Of a stretch of 64,000 nt of DNA, positions 38,495 through 47,422 are shown one piece after another (the stretch's first letter is position 1; the number at the start of each line of letters is the position of its first letter). Made by a program: the position numbers and the translations under genes. Below the pieces are notes generated by a model, which had not been told where the DNA came from, ran no database searches, and worked only from the letters and a program-made list of their open reading frames with translations. Origin of the DNA: Streptomyces sp. JHA26 (GTDB taxonomy: Bacteria > Actinomycetota > Actinomycetes > Streptomycetales > Streptomycetaceae); contig NZ_BDJC01000002.1 of the NCBI RefSeq assembly GCF_002005565.1, forward strand, positions 62,001-126,000, read 5' to 3'.

Positions 38495-39682
38495 CCCCGT
38501 CAGTCCGCGCATCACGAAGTTCGGCCGGCGTTCCGGCTCCGCCGCCAGGCGCAGGTCCGGTGCCCGCTCCAGCAGGGCCGTCATGGACGCCGCCAGTTCG
38601 ATGCGGGCCAGCGGGGCGCCGATGCAGTAGTGGATGCCGGCGCTGAACGAGATGTGGGGGTTGTCCCGGCGGGCCAGGTCGAGGCGGTCCGGGGCGGTGA
38701 AGACGGCCGGGTCGTGGTTGGCGGAACCGAACAGCATCGCGATCTCCGCGCCGCGCGGGATCACCGTCCCGTCGATCTCGACGTCGTCCAGCACCCAGCG
38801 TTCGAAGAGCTGGAGCGGGGTGTCGTAGCGCAGCAGCTCCTCCACGGCGGAGGGGACCAGGGAGTGGTCCGCGCGCAGGGCCACCAGCTGGTCCGGGTTG
38901 CGGAACAGGGCCAGCCAGCCGTTGACCGTCGCGTTCACCGTGGCCTCGTGGCCCGCGTTCAGGAGCAGGACGCAGGTCGAGATCATCTCCTGCTCGGTGA
39001 GGCGGTCGTCGTCCTCGTCGTGGGCCGCGATCAGCCCCGAGATCAGGTCGTCGCCCGGCTCCTCGCGGCGGGCGGCGATCAGTGCGCGCAGGTACTCCGA
39101 GAAGTCCAGGGACGCCCGGACCGCCTTCGCCGCCGTCTCCTCGGACGGGTTCAGCTCGTACATGCCGCAGATGTCCGCCGACCAGGGGCGCAGGGGGGCG
39201 CGGTCGGACTCCGGGATGCCCAGCATCTCGGCGATCACCGCGACCGGCAGCGGTTCGGCCAGGTCCGTCAGCAGGTCGCCGCCGCCCGCCGCGACCAGCC
39301 GGGCCACCAGGTCGTCCGCCAGGTCGTGCACGTAGGGCCGCAGCCGCTCCACCGTGCGCGGGGTGAACGCCTTCGACACCAGGCGCCGGATCCGGGTGTG
39401 GTCCGGCGGCTCCAGGTCGAGCATGCCGTGGTCGTTGAGCGTGTGGAACGGCTCGTGCTCCGGCGGGGGCGGGGTGCGGCCGAAGTCCTCGTGGGTGAAC
39501 CGGTGTTGGTAGGTGCGGCCCAGGCGGCGGTCGCGCAGCAGCGCCGAGACGTCCGCGTGGTGCGGGACCAGCCACTGGTCGGTGGGCTCGTAGTAGTGCA
39601 CGCGGCCCCGGGCCCGCAGCTCGGCGAAGGCGGGGTAGGGGTCGGCGACGAACGCCGGGTCCCACGGGTCGAAGGCTGCCAT
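38477..39682 (-). CDS. Cytochrome P450 (CYP107-like)
   Basis: A 401-residue haem monooxygenase. The haem-binding loop is FSAGIHYCIGAPLARIE with the proximal Cys; the I-helix is LLLNAGHEATVNATVNGW (oxygen-activation region AGHEAT); the ExxR motif is EELLRY. The N-terminus and substrate loops resemble CYP107 enzymes that oxidise macrolides and other small molecules; in S. coelicolor I recall CYP107T1 at this place. No ferredoxin gene is adjacent, so electrons must come from elsewhere. Substrate unknown. Confidence 0.9.
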   Translation of the reverse strand: MAAFDPWDPAFVADPYPAFAELRARGRVHYYEPTDQWLVPHHADVSALLRDRRLGRTYQHRFTHEDFGRTPPPPEHEPFHTLNDHGMLDLEPPDHTRIRRLVSKAFTPRTVERLRPYVHDLADDLVARLVAAGGGDLLTDLAEPLPVAVIAEMLGIPESDRAPLRPWSADICGMYELNPSEETAAKAVRASLDFSEYLRALIAARREEPGDDLISGLIAAHDEDDDRLTEQEMISTCVLLLNAGHEATVNATVNGWLALFRNPDQLVALRADHSLVPSAVEELLRYDTPLQLFERWVLDDVEIDGTVIPRGAEIAMLFGSANHDPAVFTAPDRLDLARRDNPHISFSAGIHYCIGAPLARIELAASMTALLERAPDLRLAAEPERRPNFVMRGLTGLRVEL

Positions 39683-39741
39683 GGCCGGACGCTAGCGCGA
39701 GAGCACCGGCACTGACCAGGGGCCGCCGGCCGGCCCGCCGG

Positions 39742-40407
39742 TCAGCCCGGCGTCACCAGCCGGGCCTCGTAGGCGAAGACCGCCGCCTGGGTGCGGTCGC
39801 GCAGGCCCAGCTTGACCAGGATGCGGCTGACGTGGGTCTTGACGGTGGACTCGGCCACGAACAGGCGCTCGGCCATCTCCGCGTTGGACAGGCCCTGGGC
39901 GATCAGGACCAGCACCTCCGTCTCCCGCTCCGTGAGGTCGCCGTAGGCCGCCTGGGCCGAGGGCATCAGACGGGGGCCGTCGGACAGCTTGGAGAACTCC
40001 GTGATCAGGCGCTTGGTGACCGAGGGGGCGAGGAGCGCCTCACCGGCGGCCACCACCCGCACGCCGTCGGCGAGCTGACGGGCGGAGGCGTCCTTGAGGA
40101 GGAAGCCGGAGGCGCCCGCGCGCAGCGCCTGGTACACGTACTCGTCCAGGTCGAAGGTGGTCAGGACGAGCACCTTCGCCGCGCCGTCCGCGGCGATGAT
40201 CCGCCGGGTCGCCTCGATGCCGTTCAACTCGGGCATGCGGATGTCCATCAGGACCACGTCCGGGGCGAGTTCGCGGACCTTCTCGACCGCCTCCCGGCCG
40301 TTGACGGCCTCGCCGACGACCTCGATGTCCGGCATCGCGTTCAACAGGACCGAGAAGCCCTCGCGCACCATCATCTGGTCGTCGGCGATCAGGACCCGGA
40401 TGGTCAT
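39742..40407 (-). CDS. NarL/LuxR-type response regulator 1
   Basis: A 221-residue regulator. The receiver domain starts IRVLIADDQMMVREGF and has the phospho-acceptor Asp in VVLMDIRMPE. The C-terminal LuxR helix-turn-helix is LTERETEVLVLIAQGLSNAEMAERL (in part), VAESTVKTHVSRILVKL. Its start overlaps the kinase stop by four bases (ATGA). It is about 70 percent alike by eye to the second regulator at 41846, so the pair is a duplication. Confidence 0.92.
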   Translation of the reverse strand: MTIRVLIADDQMMVREGFSVLLNAMPDIEVVGEAVNGREAVEKVRELAPDVVLMDIRMPELNGIEATRRIIAADGAAKVLVLTTFDLDEYVYQALRAGASGFLLKDASARQLADGVRVVAAGEALLAPSVTKRLITEFSKLSDGPRLMPSAQAAYGDLTERETEVLVLIAQGLSNAEMAERLFVAESTVKTHVSRILVKLGLRDRTQAAVFAYEARLVTPG

Positions 40408-41789
40408 GCTTCCCCTTCGGTCTGCACGGTGACCGGCAGGAACACCGCCACCTCGTACCCTCCGTCGTCGGCCGGGCCCGCCGTCATCTCGCCGTCGAGC
40501 ATCGACACCCGCTCCCGCATGCCCGTGATGCCGTGCCCCGCGCCGGGCGAGGGCTTGACCAGGGACGGTTCGGGCATCGGGCCGTTGACGACTCTCAGGC
40601 CCAGACCGCCCAGGACGTAGGAGACCTCGACGCGGGCGCTCGCGCCGGGCGCGTGCCGCAGGGTGTTGCTCAGCGCCTCCTGCACGATGCGGTACGCCGA
40701 CAGCTCCACGCCGGGCGGCAGCTCGCGCACCGCGCCGGTCACCGCCTTGTCCACGGTCAGGCCCGCGTCGCGCACGTTGGCGAGCAACGCGTCCAGGTCG
40801 GCGAGCGTGGGCTGCGGGGCGTCGGGCGCCTCGTGGTCCTCGGCGCGGACGACACCGAGGACGCGGCGCAGCTCGGTCAGCGCCGCCACCGCGTTCTCCC
40901 GGATGGTGGCGAAGGCCCGCTCCAGCTCCTCCGGCGGATTCTCCACCCGGTACGGCGCGGCCTCGGCCTGGATGGCGACCACCGACATGTGGTGGGCGAC
41001 CACGTCGTGCAGCTCGCGGGCGATGGTGGTGCGCTCCTCCAGCAGGGTGCGCCGGGACCGCTCGTGCGCGGTGACCGTCCGCTGCGCGGTCACCTCCTGC
41101 CGGGCCTCGCGGCGGACGTGCCGGACCGCGACCATCAGCAGGGCCAGGGCGGAGAGGAACAGCATGGGCGCGGAGGTGTTGTACTCGCCGTCGCCGATCA
41201 CGGTCTCCGTGAAGAGCGCGTAGGCCGCCGTGAGGACCCACATCCAGGCTGCCGTGCGGGGCCGGGTGCGTATGGCCACGATCACCAGCACCGCCAGGTG
41301 GCAGACGAAGACGCCGGGCTGCCACGGCCACTCCCTCAGGCTGCCGTCCAGCAACGCCACCAGCGGTGTCGCCGCCATCGACATCCAGAAGGCGCCGACC
41401 GGCCGGACCAGCGTGGCCAGCACCGGTGCCGCGCACATCAGCCCGCTCAGCAGGGCCGGCGGACCGCCCATGGTGCCCGCGCCGGCGGAGCCGGCGAACA
41501 GCGCGATCACGGCGAGGGCCACCACGACCGCGTGCGGCAGGCGGGCGGCGTACCGCTGCGGCTTGCCGGAGAGCCGACGGGTCAGCGGGCCGTCCGTCGC
41601 CATCGGCGGCAGCGGACGGTAGGCGAAGGCGTCGTGGAACAGGTCCCGGCGCAGTCCGCCCAGGGCGTCCATGGCCAGCCGGAACTCCGGGCTGCGCGTG
41701 CCGCCGCTGCTCCCGGAGGGGGCGGTCCGCGTCTGAGTCGTCTCGGTCACCCTGGCAACGGTAGGCGCAGCCGGGGTCGCGGTCGTCAC
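40404..41789 (-). CDS. Sensor histidine kinase 1 (HisKA_3)
   Basis: A 461-residue kinase. The N-terminal half has several membrane helices (ARLPHAVVVALAVIALFAGS, WQPGVFVCHLAVLVIVAIR and more). The dimerisation/phosphorylation helix is ARELHDVVAHHMSVVAIQAE with the phospho-His. The ATPase domain includes ELSAYRIVQEALSNTLRHAPGA (part) and GHGITGMRERVSML. Small transmembrane NarX-like kinase. It is coupled to the regulator by a 4-base overlap. A 56-base gap separates it from response regulator 2. Confidence 0.9.
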   Translation of the reverse strand: MTTATPAAPTVARVTETTQTRTAPSGSSGGTRSPEFRLAMDALGGLRRDLFHDAFAYRPLPPMATDGPLTRRLSGKPQRYAARLPHAVVVALAVIALFAGSAGAGTMGGPPALLSGLMCAAPVLATLVRPVGAFWMSMAATPLVALLDGSLREWPWQPGVFVCHLAVLVIVAIRTRPRTAAWMWVLTAAYALFTETVIGDGEYNTSAPMLFLSALALLMVAVRHVRREARQEVTAQRTVTAHERSRRTLLEERTTIARELHDVVAHHMSVVAIQAEAAPYRVENPPEELERAFATIRENAVAALTELRRVLGVVRAEDHEAPDAPQPTLADLDALLANVRDAGLTVDKAVTGAVRELPPGVELSAYRIVQEALSNTLRHAPGASARVEVSYVLGGLGLRVVNGPMPEPSLVKPSPGAGHGITGMRERVSMLDGEMTAGPADDGGYEVAVFLPVTVQTEGEA

Positions 41790-41845
41790 CAGTGAGAGGG
41801 GTCCTGCGGTGTCCGTCTCAAGTACTACGGCCCCTGGAATTCGCC

Positions 41846-42532
41846 TCAGTACCCGGAGGGCCGCACCAGCCCCGACTCGTACGCGAACACCGCCGCCTGC
41901 GTCCGGTCCCTGAGCCCCAGCTTCACCAGGATCCGGCCCACGTGGGTCTTCACCGTCTGCTCGGCGACGACCAGCCGCGTGGCGATCTCCGCGTTCGACA
42001 GGCCCTGCGCGATCAGGGCCAGCACCTCCGTCTCCCGCTCGGTGAGACCCGCGACCCGTTCCTTCAGCGGGGCCCGGGGTGGTTCGCGCAGCCGGGAGAA
42101 CTCGGTGAGCAGCCGCCGGGTGATGCCCGGTGCGAGCAGCGCGTCGCCGGCCGCCACCACCCGGACCGCATCGGCGAGCTGGTCGGCGGAGGCGTCCTTC
42201 AGCAGGAACCCGGACGCGCCGGCCCGCAGCGCCTCGTACACGTACTCGTCCAGGTCGAAGGTGGTCAGCACCAGGACTCTGATCTCCGGGGTCGCCCCGG
42301 TGATCCGCCGGGTGGCCTCGATGCCGCCCAGCTCGGGCATGCGGATGTCCATCAGGACGACGTCCGGCGTGAGTTCGGCGACCTTGGCCACGGCGTCCAG
42401 TCCGTCGACGGCCTGCCCGACCACCTCGATGTCGGGCTGGATGTTGAGCAGCACGGTGAAGCCCTGCCGGACCATCTGCTGGTCGTCGGCGATCAGTACG
42501 CGGATCACACGGCCGTCGCTGCCGGTCGTCAT
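41846..42532 (-). CDS. NarL/LuxR-type response regulator 2
   Basis: A 228-residue paralogue of the regulator at 39742. Receiver domain VIRVLIADDQQMVRQGF with Asp in VVLMDIRMPEL, KDASADQLADAV as the last receiver block, and a LuxR-type helix-turn-helix ALIAQGLSNAEIATRL, VVAEQTVKTHVGRILV. It overlaps its cognate kinase gene by four bases. Confidence 0.92.
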   Translation of the reverse strand: MTTGSDGRVIRVLIADDQQMVRQGFTVLLNIQPDIEVVGQAVDGLDAVAKVAELTPDVVLMDIRMPELGGIEATRRITGATPEIRVLVLTTFDLDEYVYEALRAGASGFLLKDASADQLADAVRVVAAGDALLAPGITRRLLTEFSRLREPPRAPLKERVAGLTERETEVLALIAQGLSNAEIATRLVVAEQTVKTHVGRILVKLGLRDRTQAAVFAYESGLVRPSGY

Positions 42533-43917
42533 GGGGTGTCGTCCTCGGTGGAATGGCGGATGGGCTCGTGGGCGGAGTCGGACGTCGCGTCGGGCACGGG
42601 CCGGTCGGGGCCGCTGTCCGTCGGCAGGAACGCCGACACCCGGTAGCCGCCGTCCGGCAGCCGCTCCGCCCTCAGGGTGCCGTCGAGCATCGCCACCCGC
42701 TCCCGCATGCCGAGCAGCCCGTGCCCCGCCCCCTGCGACGGCGCCGGGGCCCGCGTGGGCCGGGTGTTGGAGACGTCGACGCGCAGCCCGATCGGGAGGT
42801 GCGTGAGCTGGACCCGGGCGCTCGCGCCGGGCGCGTGCCGCAGGACGTTGCTGAGCGCCTCCTGCACGATCCGGTACGCCGACAGCTCCACGCCGGGCGG
42901 CAGCGGCCGACGTCGGCCGCTGTGCTCGACGGTCACGGTCAGTCCGGCGGCCCGGGTGTTCTCCACCAGCGCGTCGAGCCGGTCGAGCGTGGGCTGCGGG
43001 GCGTGCGGGGCGGTGCCGCCGCGGTCGGGTGCCGCCCCCGGGACGTCGGGGGCCTCGGAGCGCAGCACGCCGAGGACGCGGCGCAGTTCGGTCAGCGCTT
43101 CCAGCGCGTTCTCCCGGATGCCCTCGAGGTTCTCCTTCAGCTCGTCCGAAGGGTTCTCCACGAGGTGGGGGGCGACCTGGGCCTGGATGGATATGACCGA
43201 CATGTGGTGGGCGACGACGTCGTGCAGCTCGCGCGCGATGCGGCTGCGCTCCTCCAGGAGGGTGCGCCGGGCGCGTTCCTCGGCGGTGAGCGAGGTCTGC
43301 TCCGCGAGTTGGGTCCGGGCCTCGCGGCGGCCGCGCAGGGCGATGCCGAGCACGACGACCACCGCGAACAGGACGACGGCGACCTGGCCGGTCGGCTGGT
43401 AGTTGCGCGCACCGACCAGGCCCTGGACGACGTAGGTGACGAGCACCGTGAAACCCAGTGCCTCCAGCGACACCCGGGTGCGGACCCGCAGGGCGAGCAG
43501 GAGCAGGACGAACAGGTGCGCGATGAGTCCGGCCACCGTCCAGGGCCAGGTGAACTTGTACCCGTCGTCCATCACGGCGCGCACCGCCGTCGCCCCCACC
43601 AGCATGGCGGCCAGGGACAGCCACCACGCCGGGACCGGCCGCCACAGGGCGAGGACCATCGCGCCGCTGTGGCCGAGCGCGATCAGGAAGGCGAACTCTC
43701 CGTCGAGTCCGCCGTTGTCGCCGAGCTGGGCCGCGTCGCCGAGCAGCACGCCCAACGCGGCCAGCCAGACGATCCCGTGCGGCAGCCAGCGCAGCCATGT
43801 GGACGGCGGCAGCGGATCCGCCCGCGCGGTCCACAGGTCGTCGCGCAGCGTCCCCCACCAGCGCGTGCCGGCCGCGCGCTTGCTCCCCCGTGGCATCACG
43901 CCGCCCAGCCTAGACAT
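42529..43917 (-). CDS. Sensor histidine kinase 2 (HisKA_3)
   Basis: A 462-residue paralogue of kinase 1, with N-terminal membrane helices (PHGIVWLAALGVLLGDAA, AHLFVLLLLALRV, VAVVLFAVVVVLGIAL). The phospho-His helix is ARELHDVVAHHMSVISIQAQ. The ATPase domain has ELSAYRIVQEALSNVLRHAP and GHGLLGMRERVAML. It overlaps the acyltransferase gene upstream by eight bases and its response regulator by four, so all are read from one transcript. Confidence 0.9.
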   Translation of the reverse strand: MSRLGGVMPRGSKRAAGTRWWGTLRDDLWTARADPLPPSTWLRWLPHGIVWLAALGVLLGDAAQLGDNGGLDGEFAFLIALGHSGAMVLALWRPVPAWWLSLAAMLVGATAVRAVMDDGYKFTWPWTVAGLIAHLFVLLLLALRVRTRVSLEALGFTVLVTYVVQGLVGARNYQPTGQVAVVLFAVVVVLGIALRGRREARTQLAEQTSLTAEERARRTLLEERSRIARELHDVVAHHMSVISIQAQVAPHLVENPSDELKENLEGIRENALEALTELRRVLGVLRSEAPDVPGAAPDRGGTAPHAPQPTLDRLDALVENTRAAGLTVTVEHSGRRRPLPPGVELSAYRIVQEALSNVLRHAPGASARVQLTHLPIGLRVDVSNTRPTRAPAPSQGAGHGLLGMRERVAMLDGTLRAERLPDGGYRVSAFLPTDSGPDRPVPDATSDSAHEPIRHSTEDDTP

Positions 43918-45115
43918 GCCGCGCCCCCTTCGTCGTCGCCCGGGGCCGCGGGTGGTGCCCGCGGACGACCCGTGGGCGGCGGTGGCCGCCGCCGCGCTCG
44001 AAACCGTGGAACGCCGCCCAGCACACGCCCAGGAACAGGGCGAACACCGGAAGCCAGACGAGCCGGGCCGCGACCCAGTCCGGTCCGTCGGGGAGCGTGT
44101 GCAGTCCGGGCAGCCGACCCGCGAGGAGACCGGTGACGGTCGTGGCCATCATCGCCGTCTGGTGCCACAGGAAGATCGTCATCGCGAAGAGGTTCACCAG
44201 CGCCACCGCCGCCCAGGCCACCGGCCGCCGCAGCGCACGGCGCAGCCGCTCCCGCAGCAGCAGGGCGAGCCCGCACTGGGCCAGGCCGAAGGTGACGGCG
44301 GCCAGCGTCGGCGGGTCGAGGTTCGAGACGGGGGCGCCGGGGACACCGACCATGGACGCCGGGTAGCCCGCCCAGGCGACGAGCGCCGCGGTCGCCGCCG
44401 TACCCCCGGCGAACAGGGCCCAGCCCACCCCGCGGTGCTCCAGCTCGCCCCGTGTCCAGGCGGCGCCGAGGGTGTAGGGCACGGCCCAGCCCGCGGCGAG
44501 ATCGATCCAGCCCAGCCAGGACGGACCGCCGAGCCCGAAGCGCAGCAGATCGACGTGGAGGACGACGGCCAGCGGCCACAGCGGGTGCAGCCGGGCCAGC
44601 AGCGGCGTCGCCGCGGTCAGCGCGGCGAAGACCAGCAGGAACCACAGCGGGGACAGGGCCAGCTTGACCAGCGTGCGGACGGTCCCGTGGTCGGCGCCGG
44701 TCAGGAACAGCAGGACCGCGATCACCGCCCACAGGGCGAGGACGGCCACGACCGGCCGGAACAGCCGGCCCAGCCGGGCGGCCAGCCACCGCCGGTACGG
44801 TGTGCCCCGGTCGCGGGCCGCGGCCCAGCCACGGGTGGCCACGTGCCCGCCGACCAGGAAGAACACCGCGAGGGTCTGGAAGGCCCAGGAGACCGGGGCC
44901 AGCCGGGGCATGTGCTGCAGAGGGCTGGCGGTGTGCAGGCCGCCGCCGTCGGAGACCAGGGCCGTCACCAGCCAGTGGCCGAGGACGACGCCGAGGATGG
45001 CGAGGGCGCGCAGCGCGTCGACCGCGCGGTCCCTGGAGGCGGGCGTCGCCGCGTCGATCCGGGCGGCGGCGGCACGCAGCGCGCCGCGCGGGTGCGCCGG
45101 GGTCACGTCAGTCAC
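43910..45115 (-). CDS. Integral-membrane acyltransferase (acyltransferase 3 family)
   Basis: A 401-residue protein starting with a short cytoplasmic tail, then RAVDALRALAILGVVLGHWL, the first helix and conserved His of acyltransferase-3 enzymes, and about ten membrane helices (FFLVGGHVATRG, WFLLVFAALTAATPLL, IFLWHQTAMM and others). These enzymes transfer acyl groups to sugars, lipids or antibiotics on the membrane. It overlaps the upstream DUF1023 hydrolase (45108-45115) and the downstream kinase (43910-43917) by eight bases each. Confidence 0.85.
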   Translation of the reverse strand: MTDVTPAHPRGALRAAAARIDAATPASRDRAVDALRALAILGVVLGHWLVTALVSDGGGLHTASPLQHMPRLAPVSWAFQTLAVFFLVGGHVATRGWAAARDRGTPYRRWLAARLGRLFRPVVAVLALWAVIAVLLFLTGADHGTVRTLVKLALSPLWFLLVFAALTAATPLLARLHPLWPLAVVLHVDLLRFGLGGPSWLGWIDLAAGWAVPYTLGAAWTRGELEHRGVGWALFAGGTAATAALVAWAGYPASMVGVPGAPVSNLDPPTLAAVTFGLAQCGLALLLRERLRRALRRPVAWAAVALVNLFAMTIFLWHQTAMMATTVTGLLAGRLPGLHTLPDGPDWVAARLVWLPVFALFLGVCWAAFHGFERGGGHRRPRVVRGHHPRPRATTKGARHV

Positions 45116-46124
45116 GGGTCACCTCCGTGGTCCCGCCCAGGACGGTCTCGCCCAGGACGATCCGGGCCAGGTTCGTCAGGGAGCGGGAGCCGGCGTCGAA
45201 GTAGTCGCTGTGGCCGCCGTCGCCGGCGTCGAAGACCCGGGCGCCGAAGGCCGGGGAGACCGGGTCGGTGCCGAAGCCGACGGTCGTGCCGAACAGTCCG
45301 GCGCTGACGTGCGGGACGTGCTCCACCCAGTCGTCGGCGCCCCGCGCCGCCCAGACCCGGGCGTCCGTGCGCAGGCCCGCGGCGGAGTCGGCGCCGGTGC
45401 CGGGGCTGCCGACCAGGGCGATGTCGGCGACGTCCAGGCCGGCGGCGGCACGGGCGCAGACGACCGAGCCGTAGGAGTGGCACAGGAGGGTCACCTGCGC
45501 GTGGGGGCGGAGGACGCCGCGCAGGTCGTCGACCAGGCCGCGCAGTTTCGGGGCGGCTTCGTCGGCGCGGCCGGTCGTGGCGACCGTGGTGCTGACGGTG
45601 CCGGGCGTCCGGTAGCCGAGCCAGGCCACGACCGCCGTACGGGTGCCGTCCGGTGCCTGCGTGCGGAGCTGCCGGTGCAGGGCGAGGGCGGCGGCGCGGA
45701 ACCGGCCGTAGGTGTCGAGGCCGGTGTCGGAGCCGGGGACCAGGACGGCGACGCGGTCGGCGTGGGCCAGGTCGCCGAGGACCTCCGTGGCCAGGCCGGC
45801 GCCCCGGCCGTCGAAGGCGAGCAGCTGCCGGGACGGATCGGCCAGGGAGCGGTCCGCCGCCGCGCGGTGGCGGTCGCCGTGGGCGTCGGCCATCCGGGCC
45901 GCCTCGGCGGCGTTGGCCCGGTTGGCGGCGTAGGTGGCCGCCAGCGTGTCCGCCGTCGGGGCGGCGAGCACCGCGGGAGGCGGGGCGGGGATCTCGGGCT
46001 GTGCGGCGGCGGAGAGGGGGAACGCCACGGCACCGGCCACGAGTGCCGCCAGCGCGGCCCTGCGGCCCCTCCCCACGCGCCGCCGCGGACGTACCGCCGT
46101 ACCGGACGCCGTACCCGACCCCAT
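45108..46124 (-). CDS. Secreted alpha/beta hydrolase (DUF1023 type)
   Basis: A 338-residue protein with an Arg-rich N-terminus and a hydrophobic export segment AALAALVAGAVAFPLSAAAQ (signal peptide). The hydrolase core has VAVLVPGSDTGLDTYGRF, the nucleophile elbow LLCHSYGSVV and a late DAGDGGHSDYFD with the likely acid and base. This is the DUF1023/abhydrolase_8 family, mostly actinobacterial and uncharacterised. The start at 46124 follows a GGGAGGGGAG ribosome site. It heads a run of overlapping genes with an acyltransferase and a sensor kinase, which suggests lipid or cell-envelope metabolism. Confidence 0.8.
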   Translation of the reverse strand: MGSGTASGTAVRPRRRVGRGRRAALAALVAGAVAFPLSAAAQPEIPAPPPAVLAAPTADTLAATYAANRANAAEAARMADAHGDRHRAAADRSLADPSRQLLAFDGRGAGLATEVLGDLAHADRVAVLVPGSDTGLDTYGRFRAAALALHRQLRTQAPDGTRTAVVAWLGYRTPGTVSTTVATTGRADEAAPKLRGLVDDLRGVLRPHAQVTLLCHSYGSVVCARAAAGLDVADIALVGSPGTGADSAAGLRTDARVWAARGADDWVEHVPHVSAGLFGTTVGFGTDPVSPAFGARVFDAGDGGHSDYFDAGSRSLTNLARIVLGETVLGGTTEVTRD

Positions 46125-46317
46125 GACCGCTCCCCTCCCGCGCACCCGCTCATCGGGCTCGCCTGGGACGGAAGTTATGAATCGGAAGGGGTAGTCGGCG
46201 TCCCGCCGGAGAGCTCATTCGCGACGTAGCTCTCAGGTACTACGGGTCTGACATGACGCCCGCCGGAAAGACCGGAGAAGACCGGGGAGCCCGGAGGAGC
46301 ACCACCGCGAAAACCCC

Positions 46318-47238
46318 TCACCACGCCAGCTGGGCGATCTCCTCCGCCACCACCGCGCACGCGTCCGCCGCCGGGTCGATCAGCGGGAAGTGACCGACGT
46401 CCTCCAGCAGTGTCACGCCCACCATCTCACCGGCCCTCGCCGCCGCGTCGGCGTACGCCTCGACAACCGCCTGCGGCACGTCCACGTCGGCGCGGCCCTG
46501 GACGACGGTGGTCGCGATGCCGGTGGGCAGCAGCAGGGCCGGGTCGGCGTACGGCCGGCGCTCGGCGTAGTGCTCCTCGCCGCCCAGGAGTTGCCGCGCC
46601 GCTCCCCCGCACACGTCCAGCTTCCCGGCGACCTCGAAGTCGGCGATCGGGGCGAGGGCGACCACGCCGCGCAGGGACGGCGGGCGGTCGAGGCGCCACG
46701 GCGCGTCGGCCGGCAGCACGTGCCGGGCCGCCGCCCACAGGGCTAGGTGGCCGCCCGCCGAGTGACCGGTGAGCACCGTGCGGCGCGCGTCGGCCCCCGG
46801 CAGGTGCCGCCCGGCCAGCGCGGGCAGGGCGTCCAGCGCGGCGGCCACGTCGTCGAAGGTGTCGGGCCAGCGCCCCGCGACCAGGTCGTCGCCCGCGCCG
46901 CCCCGCACACCGTCCCCCGCCCCGTCCCGCGCGCCGCGCCGGTACTCCACGCTGGCCACGGCGAAGCCCCGGCCGGCCAGGAACCGGGCGAACGGGCTGA
47001 CATGGCGCCGGTCGTACGGAGCCCGCCACGCGCCTCCGTGCAGGACCACCACGACGGGCGCGGGCACACCCGGCCCGCCGCCCGCACCGCGCGGGACGTA
47101 GAAGTCGATCACCTGGTCGGGGTGGTCGCCGTACGCGGCGGTGCTGTCGGGCTCGACGGCCGGGTGCGAGAAGGCCGACCTCTCCTCCGCGGCGTTCCGC
47201 GCGGCAGCGGTGCCCGGTTCTGCGGCGGCGTCCGGCAT
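46318..47238 (-). CDS. Kynurenine formamidase-like alpha/beta hydrolase
   Basis: A 306-residue protein. VVVLHGGAWRAPYD holds the HGGxW oxyanion motif characteristic of the eukaryote-type kynurenine formamidase; the nucleophile is in LTGHSAGGHLALW and the catalytic His in DVGHFPLIDP. Formamidase hydrolyses N-formylkynurenine to kynurenine. The neighbouring tryptophan dioxygenase and kynureninase genes on the same strand support that role, although there is a 184-base gap to kynureninase. ATG 47238 (MPDAAAEPG) was chosen over the longer frame; AGAGGTTGGAG precedes it. Confidence 0.75.
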   Translation of the reverse strand: MPDAAAEPGTAAARNAAEERSAFSHPAVEPDSTAAYGDHPDQVIDFYVPRGAGGGPGVPAPVVVVLHGGAWRAPYDRRHVSPFARFLAGRGFAVASVEYRRGARDGAGDGVRGGAGDDLVAGRWPDTFDDVAAALDALPALAGRHLPGADARRTVLTGHSAGGHLALWAAARHVLPADAPWRLDRPPSLRGVVALAPIADFEVAGKLDVCGGAARQLLGGEEHYAERRPYADPALLLPTGIATTVVQGRADVDVPQAVVEAYADAAARAGEMVGVTLLEDVGHFPLIDPAADACAVVAEEIAQLAW

Positions 47239-47422
47239 GCTCCAACCTCTCAGCGACGAAACGGTGTTGGCGGACCAGGGGAAGACGATCGGCCGTCGGC
47301 GGGACGTTATCAGGCCGGTGACGTGCGCGGACACGGGGATGTCACGCTGGGTGAGCTGCGGCGCCGGGCCGGACCGGTCTGGTCCGAGCCGGACCGGCAC
47401 CGCCCTCACCCGGCCCCGTCCG

